DNA from: Amycolatopsis rubida
Lineage (GTDB): Bacteria > Actinomycetota > Actinomycetes > Mycobacteriales > Pseudonocardiaceae
Assembly (NCBI RefSeq): GCF_900115345.1
Contig: NZ_FOWC01000006.1
Span: forward strand, 248,001-312,000
DNA: 64,000 bases
Direction: 5' to 3'
Notes under the pieces: model-generated
The model's input: only the letters and a program-made list of their open reading frames with translations
Database searches by the model: none
Told to the model about the DNA's origin: nothing
In this document: piece after piece, positions 12,901-20,100 of the stretch
Layout: the number at the start of each line of letters is the position of its first letter
Position numbering within the stretch: position 1 is the first letter of the stretch
Made by a program: the position numbers and the translations under genes

Positions 12901-14178
12901 GCCGACGAGTACGGGTTCGGCGCGGACACCAGAACCCTGCAGAAGACGCCGATCTCCTTCGACGTCTCGGTGTGGGAACTGTTCCTGCCGCTGCTCACCG
13001 GCGGCACGCTGGTCGTCGCGCCGCCGGACGCGCATCAGGACCCGGCGCAGCTGGCCGCGGTGATCCGGGAGGAACGCGTCGACACGGTCCACTTCGTCCC
13101 GTCGATGCTGCGGCCGTTCCTGGCCGAACCGTCGGCGGCGGGCCTGCCGCTGCGCCGGATCTTCTGCTCCGGCGAGGCGCTGCCGGGCGACCTGGTGCTC
13201 GCTGCCCGGGAGCTGCTGCCCGAAGCGAGCGTGCACAACCTGTACGGGCCGACTGAGGCCGCGGTGGACGTCACCGCCTGGGACACCTCCGGCGAGGACG
13301 GCAGCGGGCCGGTGCCGCTCGGGCATCCGGTGTGGAACACCGGCACCCACGTCCTCGACGCGGCGCTGCGACCGGTGCCGCGCGGCTGTGTCGGCGAGCT
13401 GTACCTCTCCGGCGTCCAGCTGGCCCACGGTTACCTGCGACGGCCCGGCCTCACCGCGACCCGGTTCGTCGCCGGGCCGGACGGCGCGAGGCTGTACCGG
13501 ACCGGAGATCTCGCCCGGCGGCGGGCCGACGGCGTTCTCGAATACCTCGGCCGCGGCGACGACCAGGTGAAGATCCGCGGCGTGCGGATCGAACCCGGCG
13601 AGGTGGCGGCGGCGCTCTCGGCACTGCCCGGGATCACCGGGGCCCAGGTCGCGGTCCGAGACACCGGGCTCGTCGGCTACCTCACCGGTACGTCGCGCTC
13701 CGGAGCCGAGCTTCGCGCCGAATTGCGCGAGAGCCTGCCGGAACAGCTGGTGCCCTCGGCGTTCGTGTGGCTCGACGCGTTCCCGGTGACCCCCAACGGG
13801 AAACTGGACCGCGCCGCGCTGCCGGAACCCGACCGCCAGGCCGAAACCGGCTCCGCCGCACCGCGGACCGAGACCGAGCGCGTGCTCGCGGCGGCCGTGG
13901 CGGAAGTGCTGGGACTGGACCGCGTCGGGGTGTTCGACGATTTCTTCGCGCTCGGCGGGGACAGCATCCGGTCGCTGCACCTGGTCGGCCGGGTGCGGCC
14001 GGAGGGGCTGAAGATCACCCCGCGGCAGGTGTTCGAGCTGCGCACCGCCGCCGCGCTGGCGGAGGCCGCCGAATCTGTCGACCTCGCGGCGGAGGCGCTG
14101 CTGTCCGCCGCGGAACCGTTGATCGAACTGGACGAGGACGAGTTCGCCGAGTTCTCGGGTGATTGGAGCGTTTCGTGA
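955..14178 (+). CDS. Four-module nonribosomal peptide synthetase (C-A-T-C-A-T-C-A-T-E-C-A-T)
   Basis: This 4407-residue assembly-line enzyme starts at the ATG at 955, which overlaps the previous stop and follows GGGGAAAGG. Landmarks: C1 HHxxxDG near residue 137; A1 TSGSTGRPKG near 585; T1 GGHS near 963; C2 near 1146 with HHIAGDE in place of HHxxxDG; A2 near 1586; T2 GGDS near 1957; C3 near 2134; A3 near 2562; T3 near 2934; E3 HHLVVDG near 3103 and EGHGR near 3229; C4 near 3529; A4 near 3958; T4 near 4335. Hand-read nine-residue A-domain pockets are DVTNVVLVD, DVEDIAAVN, DVWHISLVD and DVWHFSLVD. The last two are classical serine codes, so module 3 should give D-Ser and module 4 L-Ser. Module 2 has two acidic pocket residues, which hints at a basic (ornithine-like) substrate; module 1 is unassigned. 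C2 is LCL-like (LSASQRQLWFLHR). The others are of the PLQEG type usual after GGDS carrier domains. A siderophore role is inferred from the downstream iron boxes and transport genes. Confidence 0.95.
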   Translation: MTHGGFEDVLPLTPLQEGLFFLSSLDREEQDVYTVQLRFELGGTVDADRLRAAAQALLDRHANLRVAVTATGVERPVQLVLRRVEVPFAEVVAADRAEACRIAETDRARRFDPEQPPLIRFTLVHLGDDEHHLLLTHHHLLMDGWSGPLLGRDLFALYASAGDASVLPRVRPYRDYLGWLHAQDRSAARTAWRTALSDVDGPTLLVPEGSRSGVAVPDRIGHRLSTEDTEGLTAFARRRGITLNTLMQAAWGLVLGRATGRGDVVFGVTVHGRPADLPGAHEMVGLFINTVPARITARPAETTAAFLSRVQSEQANLLEHQHLGLTEIQQLAGGRDLFDSLLVFESYPVDQDELARTQREAGLDVRSVTTADAAHYPVGLTVIPGPRLEIGLSHRADLVSAERADHLLRSVVTALLAFADDAARPVGQLPLLPEDVARTVIRDWNDTAHPGPVTTLQDQFADRVRQSPDALAVIAEDTRWTFAELDRQAARYAGILAARGIRPGDRVAVAVPRSPELVAALFAVHRLGAVFLAVEPGLPEQRIRHLVEDSGAALVVTPELLAEPADPVAGTTAVPGSHPAYVLYTSGSTGRPKGVVVSHEAIAAKMAWFAAAVQPGDADRMLFKAPVSFDVFLTEMFWPVYSGRPVVLARPDGHGDPAYLAGLIVREAVTVVNFVPSMLGAFLAEPAAAAATSLRLVSVGGEALQIGQVLRTREILPAATLLNLYGPTETAVDLVAWDTSAEDGSRPVPIGRPVRGTRACVLDAALRPVAPGEPGELYLAGPQLAIGYLGAPGLTASRFVANPFGPGRLYRTGDLARWNSDGTLSYLGRTDQQVKIRGVRVEPGEIEHALTALPDIRDAAVVVRSGELAAYLTPGTADPASVRAELARALPSYLVPTTIVALDALPATANGKLDIAALPEPGRGPGGVRREPRTAAEQLITERFAAVLDRPRVFTDEDFFALGGHSLLAIKLVAGLKSALRVELSPRTVFEHPTPAALAAALADADTARPPLLPGPRPEFLPLSASQRQLWFLHRVDGPNATYNLPLVWRIRGPLDADALRAALADLTARHEILRTVYPDRDGVPCQRILDPGPVPCPVADVAEADLADRVAELIAHPFDLTAEAPIRPALLRTGAHDHVLVLLLHHIAGDEWSSHPLRRDLFAAYRARLGGTAPHWLPLPVQYADFALWQKENEPSAEFWLKELAGLPELLELPADLPRPAVAGQHGGAAEFELPAETTARLRELAAQTGTTQFMVAQAAVAALLHLSGAGDDIPLGTQVAGRSDSALDELVGFFTNTIVLRTRVEGSPAFRTLLDRVRATDLAAFEHQDLPFDRLVEQLRPQRSAAHHPLFQVGVAYQHVDAEAEEHGELTLTPYRFPFPVAKFDLEFEFADLGDRVAGAVLHRTDLFTPAAARRLADGLVRLLGEAAADPDRPITSLDLLTPADRERLLGFGRGPAAPGHRSIAGLFASAVTRFPDTEAVSGLTYRELDARSSELATRLDAHGARRGERVLVQLARGAEAVTAFLAVAKTGATYLPLASGAPAARRDEIVADARPVAEITADGVRTLGESCPAAPAAYLIYTSGSTGRPKGVLVPDAGIESLVHTAVHTYGAGPGARVLQFTSPAFDVYLEELAMSVLSGGTLCIPEENERLGAALGEFARRHDLTHVDLPPAALEALPAGSLPASATIVAGSDEVPADLVARWAPGRKLFNAYGPTETTVNATVWACPEPFAGRVRIGRADTARTLYVLDDWLRPAHQGELYVGSDALALGYWNAPAATAERFVANPFDRGRMYRTGDRVRWTEDGDLEFLGRADTQLKIRGFRIEPAEVEAALTALPEVSMAAVVARAGGGPRRLVGYVTPAGLDGVELRRKLGATLPDYLVPSAIVGLNSLPLNASGKIDRRTLSTADWAAPPETAGRAAETEAERAVAAAFGDVLGLREVDVDTGFFALGGDSISSIQVVSRLRSAGWRITARQVFEHQTIAELAAAATPLADETPAAASGETRALAPLQEGLLYLDQIEPGGYLVQQVFTLSGDLDAGLLRRCLHAMLERYPNLRAGFAFSETSRPVQFLPAHSELPWRELALNDAEFAKLLEDDRATGFDLAKPPLMRAACVRFAEGTHRLVLTHHHILMDGWSGPLFGRELFLLYAAGGDPAALPPAADYAGYLDWLARQDQQATEEAWRTALSDVDGPTLVGAAEGPARDLAVDLPPQLSELARKHGTTLNTVVQVLWAITLSAETGRDDVVFGTTVHGRPADLDGAERMVGLFINTVPVRVRLRAGEPVAALLARVQAEQARLLDHQHAGLADIQRAAGTGELFDTLLVFESYPVDDAALADAERRSGLTVAGLAERDDTHYPLTLLVAPGETPVLTLRHRRDVTRLAARLRAVAEWLVRGGDIPTGFLSEDEHQAVVHTWNDTAHDVPRTTLPALFAAQAERTPDAIAVVDGAHEWTYAEFAARVRELAGALRAGPGDVVAVSLPRSAELVAVLHAVQACGAAYLPIDPDLPAERVDFLLEDAKPALVVTPEWLSEADSAPFASVRVRPEDTAYLLYTSGSTGRPKGVAVAHAAIVNRLLWMAEAYGFGPSTRTLQKTPASFDVSVWELFLPLLTGGTLVVAAPDAHRDPAQLAAIIREQRVDTVHFVPSMLAAFLPEAAGLGLRTVICSGEALPADLALRAREVLGVAVRNLYGPTEAAVDVTAWDTAAEDGTRPVPIGRPVWNTQTYVLDTALRPVAPGVPGELYLAGAQLGDGYRGRPGLTATRFVANPFGTGRLYRTGDLARWNPDGTLAYLGRTDDQVKLRGQRIELGEIEHALRDLDGVESAAVAVHDPVITGYVTGPVDGEEIRARLAERLPSAMVPTVVLVLDSLPLTPSGKLDRKALPAPDLSIQDSGDVPASPVEAAIATEFAAVLGLGAVGASADFFRLGGDSISSLQLIARLRRVGYRLSPREIFEHRTPAALAAFARRDSEAVKTGTRTGVVPLLPVMASLRDLGGDTRRFSQSMLLTTPPDLTEAQLAGKLDAILTAHDALRAQLEPGWVYRIRPEGSVTAADVLRRGTGAVREEFETALGELDPEAGVMLRAVWFDRGLLLLVAHHLVVDGVSWRILMDDFAEARIAPEQTSFHDWAHAVRDLERTAGWTDVLAGTGSLGTEIPGAHARETVEEHAVEIPADLTGKLLTGVPAAAHAGVQDVLLTALALAVSRWRAARGLPDDGGLVLDLEGHGRDEHLVPGTDLSRTIGWFTTVYPARIGGAGGDAVAWLKTVKEQLRALPEPLTFPGPAEGRTVLFNYLGRLDGPAATGYWRPAPESAQLDSGADQATPVSHPLEINAVAVRHDDGLRLHCDLAYVRDVFTAEDIRELGDGWRAALAELADAAGEPFRTPSDFPLVSLGQSDVDELAAAADILPLSPLQEGIAFQASFDSEDVYSVCHSFELTGPLDAERMRAAGQALLDRHANLRAAFRQLRSGVTVQVVPAHAELPWELVEDETEFATRRFDLAEAPAVRLGLRRLGEDRHRLLLAHHHVLADGWSGPLLAEELFTLYAGRELPPVRPYAEYLKWLAARDEAAAAQAWRTALADLDGPTLLLPGADARETVRPERASTALGAGRSAKVTAVARDLGVTVSTLLNTAWALVLGQLTGRTDVVFGVTVHGRPADLPGAERMIGLFINTVPVRVRTLAAEPFAALVRRVDEEQIRLLDHQHAGLAEIQRWAGTGELFDTLVVFESYPVDDDRLAGAEKSAGLTVEAVAGTDATHYPLALVVEPGEEVVLGLDHRPGTVDADAVLARLTGVLDAITADPAVLVGRIPLAAEKEPQGAEVALEPATLPELFAAQVAATPDAVAVAAAGRSLTYAEFEDLVARIAASLDAGPGDLVGVSLPRSIELVAVLHAVHRRGAAYVPIDPGYPPARREFLAADSAPALLITALPELGAERRPLVRVPDTAPAYVIYTSGSTGRPKGVVVDHRAVVNRLRWMADEYGFGADTRTLQKTPISFDVSVWELFLPLLTGGTLVVAPPDAHQDPAQLAAVIREERVDTVHFVPSMLRPFLAEPSAAGLPLRRIFCSGEALPGDLVLAARELLPEASVHNLYGPTEAAVDVTAWDTSGEDGSGPVPLGHPVWNTGTHVLDAALRPVPRGCVGELYLSGVQLAHGYLRRPGLTATRFVAGPDGARLYRTGDLARRRADGVLEYLGRGDDQVKIRGVRIEPGEVAAALSALPGITGAQVAVRDTGLVGYLTGTSRSGAELRAELRESLPEQLVPSAFVWLDAFPVTPNGKLDRAALPEPDRQAETGSAAPRTETERVLAAAVAEVLGLDRVGVFDDFFALGGDSIRSLHLVGRVRPEGLKITPRQVFELRTAAALAEAAESVDLAAEALLSAAEPLIELDEDEFAEFSGDWSVS

Positions 14179-17100
14179 GTGCCGCCCGCGGTGTCCAGGA
14201 CGTGCTGCCGCTGTCCCCGTTGCAGGAGGGTCTGCTCTTCCTGTCCACTTGGGACAGTTCGGCCACCGATGTCTACACCATCCAGCAGGTGTTCGACCTG
14301 CGCGGGGCGCTCGATCCCGAACGGATGCGCGCGGCGGCGGCCGTCGTGCTGGAACGGCATCCGAACCTGCGCGCGGCCTTCCGGCCCCGCAAGAACGGCG
14401 AGACCGTCCAGCTGATCCCGGAAGCGGTCCCGGTGCCGTGGCAGGCCGGGGACGTCGCCGAGGCCGACGTCCCCGCGCTGCTGGACGCCGACCGGGCGCG
14501 CCGGTTCGACCTGGCGAAGCCGCCGCTGATCCGGTTCCGGCTGCTGCGGCTGGCCCCTGAGCACCACAAACTGGTGATCACCGCACACCACCTGCTGCTC
14601 GACGGCTGGTCCGGTCCGCTGCTGGGGGAGGAGCTGTTCACCGCCTACGGCCGCGAAGACCTGCCGCCCGCGCCGAAATACCGGGACTACCTGACCTGGC
14701 TCGGCAGGCAAGACCGCGAAGCTGCCCGCACGGCTTGGCGCGAATCCCTGGCCGGGCTCGCCGATCCGACGCTGCTGGCCCCTGGAGCCACTCCTGCCGC
14801 GGAATTCCCGCACGAGCAAGAAATCCGGCTGTCCACAACGGACACCGAACGGCTCGCGGCGTGGGCCCGCGAACAGCGCGTGACGCTCAACACCGTCCTG
14901 CAAGCGGCGTGGGCGGTCGTGCTCGGCAAGCTCACCGGCCGCCGGGACGTCGTCTTCGGCGCCACCGTCTCCGGCAGGCCCGCCGAACTGCCCGGCGTCG
15001 ACCGTATGATCGGCCTGTTCATCAACACGCTCCCGGTCCGCGTCCGGCTCGATCCGGCGGAGACGCTCGCCGGCCTCGTCTCCCGGGTGCAGTCGGAGCA
15101 GGCCGCGCTGCTGGACCACCAGTACCTCGGGCTTGCCGAAATCCAGCGCGAGGCCGGGCACAGCGAACTGTTCGACACACTCACCGTGTTCCAGAGCGCC
15201 CCTGCGGACGCCGAAGCACTTCGCGCTGCCGACGAAGCTTCCGGGCTCGCGGTGCGAGCCGAGGAAACCCGAAGCGTCACGCACTATCCCTTGACCGCGG
15301 TCGCGTTGCCCGGCGACGAGTTCGCCGTCGCGTTGGTGTACCGGGAAGATCTCGTCGACGCGACGCTGGTCCGGCGGGCGGCCGCTCTGCTGCGGGAACT
15401 GCTCACGGCGGCACCCGAGCGGAGGATCGGATCGGTCGAGCTGACCACCGCCGAGGAGCGGGAACTGGTGCTGCGCAAGTTCAACTCCGCGACGCTGCCG
15501 CGCGCGGGCGAGTCGCTGGTGGAGCTGTTCGTCCAGCAGGTGCAGGCGAGACCGGACGCGATCGCCGTCGAGGACGGCGGAGTCGCGGTCAGCTACGGCG
15601 AACTGCACGAGCGGGCTGCCCGGCTCGCCGGGGTCCTGATCGAACGCGGCGCCGGGCCGGAGCAGATCGTCGGGGTGGCGATCAACCGGGGCCTCGGGTT
15701 CCTGACCGCGATGCTGGGCGTCCAGCTGGCCCGGGCGGCGTACCTGCCGCTGGATCCGGAGTATCCGGCCGACCGGATCGCCTACATGCTCTCTGACGCG
15801 CGCCCGGCCATGATCGTCGCCGATCCATCCACTGTGGACACTATGGGCGCGCACGGCGTCCCGCTCGTCGTGCTGGACAGCAACCTGCCCGAACCGCCCG
15901 CGGATCTCCCGCTGCCGCATCCGGACAGTGCCGCGTACCTGATCTACACCTCGGGATCGACCGGGCGGCCCAAGGGCGTGCTGGTGCCGCACCGCGGGGT
16001 GCCGGACCTGGTGGCGATGTTCGCCGATTCGGTCCGCAGCGGCCCGGGCAGCCGGGTGCTCGGGTTCGCCTCGCCGAGCTTCGACGTCTCGCTCGCCGAA
16101 CTGTCCACGCAATTGCTGGTCGGCGCCACCGCGGTGGTCGTCCCGGAAGAGAGCCGCCTGGGCGAACCCCTCGCGGAGTTCGTGGCCGCACAAGGTCTTA
16201 CCCACATGTTCGTGCCGCCCTCGGCGCTGGGCGCCCTCGCCGGGGCCGAGCTGCCCGAAGGCGTCACGCTGATCGCGGGCACCGACGCGCTCACCGCGGA
16301 ACTGGTCGCCCGCTGGAGCCCCGGCCGCCGGATGTTCAACGCCTACGGCCCCACCGAATGCACGGTCAACTCCACGCTCTGGCGGTGCGAGGCCGGACAG
16401 CGCGTGGTGATCGGCCCGCCCGACCCGAACAAACAGGCTTACGTCCTCGACGCCGATCTGCGGCCGGTGCCGCCGGGGACGGCCGGCGAGCTGTACGTCG
16501 CCGGAGGACTGGCCCGCGGCTACTTCGGCCTGCCCGGCCTGACCTCCACGCGGTTCGTGGCCTGCCCGTTCGGGGCTCCCGGCGAACGGATGTACCGCAC
16601 CGGCGACCTCGTCCGCTGGACCGCGGACGGCGAACTCGACTTCCTCGGCCGCGTCGATCATCAGGTGAAGATCCGGGGTTTCCGCGTCGAACTCGGCGAA
16701 GTCGAGACGGCGCTGTGCGACCGGCCCGGCGTCGTCGAAGCGGTCGCTGTCATCCGGGAGGACCAGCCCGGCGTCCGCCGCATGATCGCCTACGTGACGG
16801 CTGAGCCCGGTGCCGAGCCGGTGCCCGGCGACCTGCGTGCCGCGCTGGCGGCCCGGATGCCGGACTACTCGGTGCCGTCCTCGATCGTGGTGCTCGACCG
16901 GCTGCCGCTGACGGTGAACGCGAAGGTCGACCGCGGCGCACTGGCTTCCGCGGACGGGTTCGCGCCGGACCTGAGCGGGCTGACCGGCGATGCCGTCCCG
17001 AGCACGCCCGAGGAAAAAACGCTGGCCGACGCGTTCGCCGCGGTGCTGGGCCTTCCGTCGATCTCCGTGACGGACGACTTCTTCGGCTTCGGCGGGGACA

Positions 17101-20100
17101 GCATCCTGTCGCTGCAAGTGGTGAGCCGGGCGCGGCAGGCCGGGCTGCGGATCACCCCGCGGCAGGTCTTCGAGGCCAGGACGGTGGCGGCGCTCGCCGA
17201 ACTGGCCGAGCCGGTGACCGCGGCCGGTCCGGCCGACGTGTCCGAAGCCGGAGTCGTCGCGCAGATCCCGATGATCGCGGCCCTGCTCGAACGCGGCGGC
17301 GTGCCCCGGCGGTTCAGCCAGTCCGCCGTCGTGCGGACCCCGCGCGGGCTGACCGAGCCGGAGCTGAACCGCGTGCTGCAAGCGGTGCTGGACCGGCACG
17401 GCGCGCTGCGGGCCGCCCTCGGCACCACGCTGCGCATCCCGCCGCCAGGCGCGGCGATCACCGTCCGGCGGGTGCCAGGCGAGCCGGACCAGGAGGTGCT
17501 GCACCGCGAAGCGACGGCCGCCGAAGCCGCTCTGGACCCCGCAGCCGGGGCCATGGTCCGGGCAGTGTGGTTCGACCACGAAGGCGCGCCCGGCCGGTTG
17601 CTGCTGGTGATCCACCACGCGGTGATCGACGGCGTGTCCTGGCGGATCCTGTTCGACGACCTCGCCACTGCCGCGTCCGGTAGCGAGCTGCCTCCGGTGC
17701 CGGTGTCGTTCCGCGCGTGGGCGGCGAGTCTGGGGCCGCGCATCGAGAAGCTGCGGGCGGATCTGCCGTACTGGCGCGAAGTTCTGGGGACCACCACTGC
17801 GGTGACCGGAACCGTCGGCGATGTCCGAGAGGTCCGCGTGACGCTGCCGCGCGACATCACCGACACGCTGCTTTCCGGCGTCCCGAAGTCGTTCCGGGCA
17901 GGCATCCAAGACGCCTTGCTGAGCACTCTCGCCACCGCCGTGACGCGCGTGCGGGGCACGGATTCGGTGCTGATCGAAACCGAAGGGCACGGCCGCGACG
18001 AAGACCTCGACCTCTCGCGCACGGTCGGCTGGCTCACCACGGTGGCTCCGCTGCGGATCACCGCCGACCCCGATCCCGTGCGCCAGCTCAAACAGGCCAA
18101 GGACGCCCGGCTGCGGCTTCCCGCCGGGTACGCACTGCTGCGGTACCTCACCGGAGACCTGAACGGGCATCCCGAGGTGCTGTTCAACTACCTCGGCCGC
18201 TTCGACGTCGAGGCGCCTGGCGAGGAAGCCGACTGGCACCCGGAAGGCGGGCTGGGCGGCGACCTCGACCCCGCCACTCCGGCGTCGCACGCCCTGGAGG
18301 TCAACTGCTCGGTGACGCCCGCCGGACTCGAAGCGAGCTTGGCCTGCCTGCCCGGCACCGTGGATGCCGAGGCCATCGGCACCGCGTGGATGGCCGCCGC
18401 CGCGGAACTGGCCGAGCGGCTGACCTCAGACGGCGTCGGCGGAGTCTCCGCGGCGGATTTCCCGTTGCTGGACCTGACTCTCGAAGACGTCGAGGAGATC
18501 GGCGACGCGGCCGACGTCTGGCCGCTCTCGCCGTTGCAGGAAGGAATGCTCTTCCTCGCGTCGTTCGACGAGGACAGCCTCGACGTCTATGTCACCCAGC
18601 AGATGCTGGACCTGCGCGACGCGGATCCGGCGAGGCTGCGCACCGCTGCCGCGCGCCTGCTGGAACGGCACCCGAACCTCGGCGCGGGCTTCCGCTACCT
18701 CGCCTCCGGCCGGGCCGTGCAGGTCGTTCCGCGCTCGGCGGGCCTCGACTGGCGGGAACTCGCCGGGGCCGACGCGGAGGCCGTCGCCGCCGAGGAACGG
18801 CTGCGGCCCTTCGCCCTGGCCGAGCCGCCGCTCATCCGGTTCACGCTCTTCGACACCGGCGACGGCGGGCACCGGCTCCTGATCACCAGCCACCACATCG
18901 TCCTCGACGGCTGGTCCGCGCCGCTGCTCGGCCAGGAACTGCTGGAGCTGTACCGCACCGGCGAGCCGCCGAAGGCCCGCCCGTACCGCGACTACCTGGA
19001 CTGGCTCGGCCGCCAGGACCGCGAAACCGCCCGCACGGCGTGGCGGAACGCCCTGTCCGGACTCGACGGGACGAGCCTGCTCGCCCCGCCCGGCATCGGA
19101 CGCGGCCAAAGCCTGCCGGACAAGCTCACCGCCGACCTGACCGAGGACCAGACGACCCGGCTCGCCGCGTGGGCGCGGCAGAACGGCGTCACGCTCAACA
19201 CCGTTGTGCAGACGGTGTGGTCGCTGCTGCTGGGCGGGCTGACCGGCCGCCGGGACGTCGTGTTCGGAGCGACCGTCTCCGGCCGTCCCGCCGACCTGCC
19301 CGGCGCCGACCGGATGATCGGGCTGTTCATCAACACCCTGCCGGTCCGTGTCCGCACCGCGGCGGCCGAAACGCTCGGCGCGCTGCTCGCGCGCGTGCAG
19401 GGGGAGCAGGCCGCGCTGCTGGACCACCAGTACCTCAGCCTCGCCGAAATCCAGCGCCAAGCCGGGTCCGGCGAGCTGTTCGACACGCTGCTGATCTTCC
19501 AGAGCTACCCGGTGGACGCCGAAGCGCTCGCCGAGAGCGAGCGGCAGGCGGGCGTCCAGGTCACCGGCGTCCAAGGCGAGGACGCCACGCACTATCCGCT
19601 CACCATCGTCGCCGCGCCCGGCCCGCGGCTCGAACTGATTCTCGAATACCGCACCGACGTCTTCGCCGCCGAACGGATCGCGGAACTGGGACAGTCCCTT
19701 GTGGACTTGCTGGCCGGAGTCCCCGAACAGCGGGACACGCCGGTCGGCCGGCTCGAAGTGCTTTCGCGGCGGCAGCGGAACCTGGTGCTGCATCAGTGGA
19801 ACGAGACCGCTTTGCCGGTGCCGGAGTCCACTGTGGTCGATCTGTTCGACGAACAGGTCCGCCGCGGACCGGACGCGGTCGCGCTCGCCTGCGAAGACCG
19901 GACGCTGACCTACGGCGAACTGGACGCCCGCGCCAACCGCCTCGCCCGTGCGCTCATCGCGCGGGGAGCCGGACCGGAGGAGATCGTCGCGATCGGCCTG
20001 CGCCGGACGGAACGGTTCTTCGTCGCGCTGCTGGCGGTCCTCAAATCCGGAGCCGCGTACCTGCCGATCGACCCCGCCCAGCCGGAAGACCGGACGGCGG

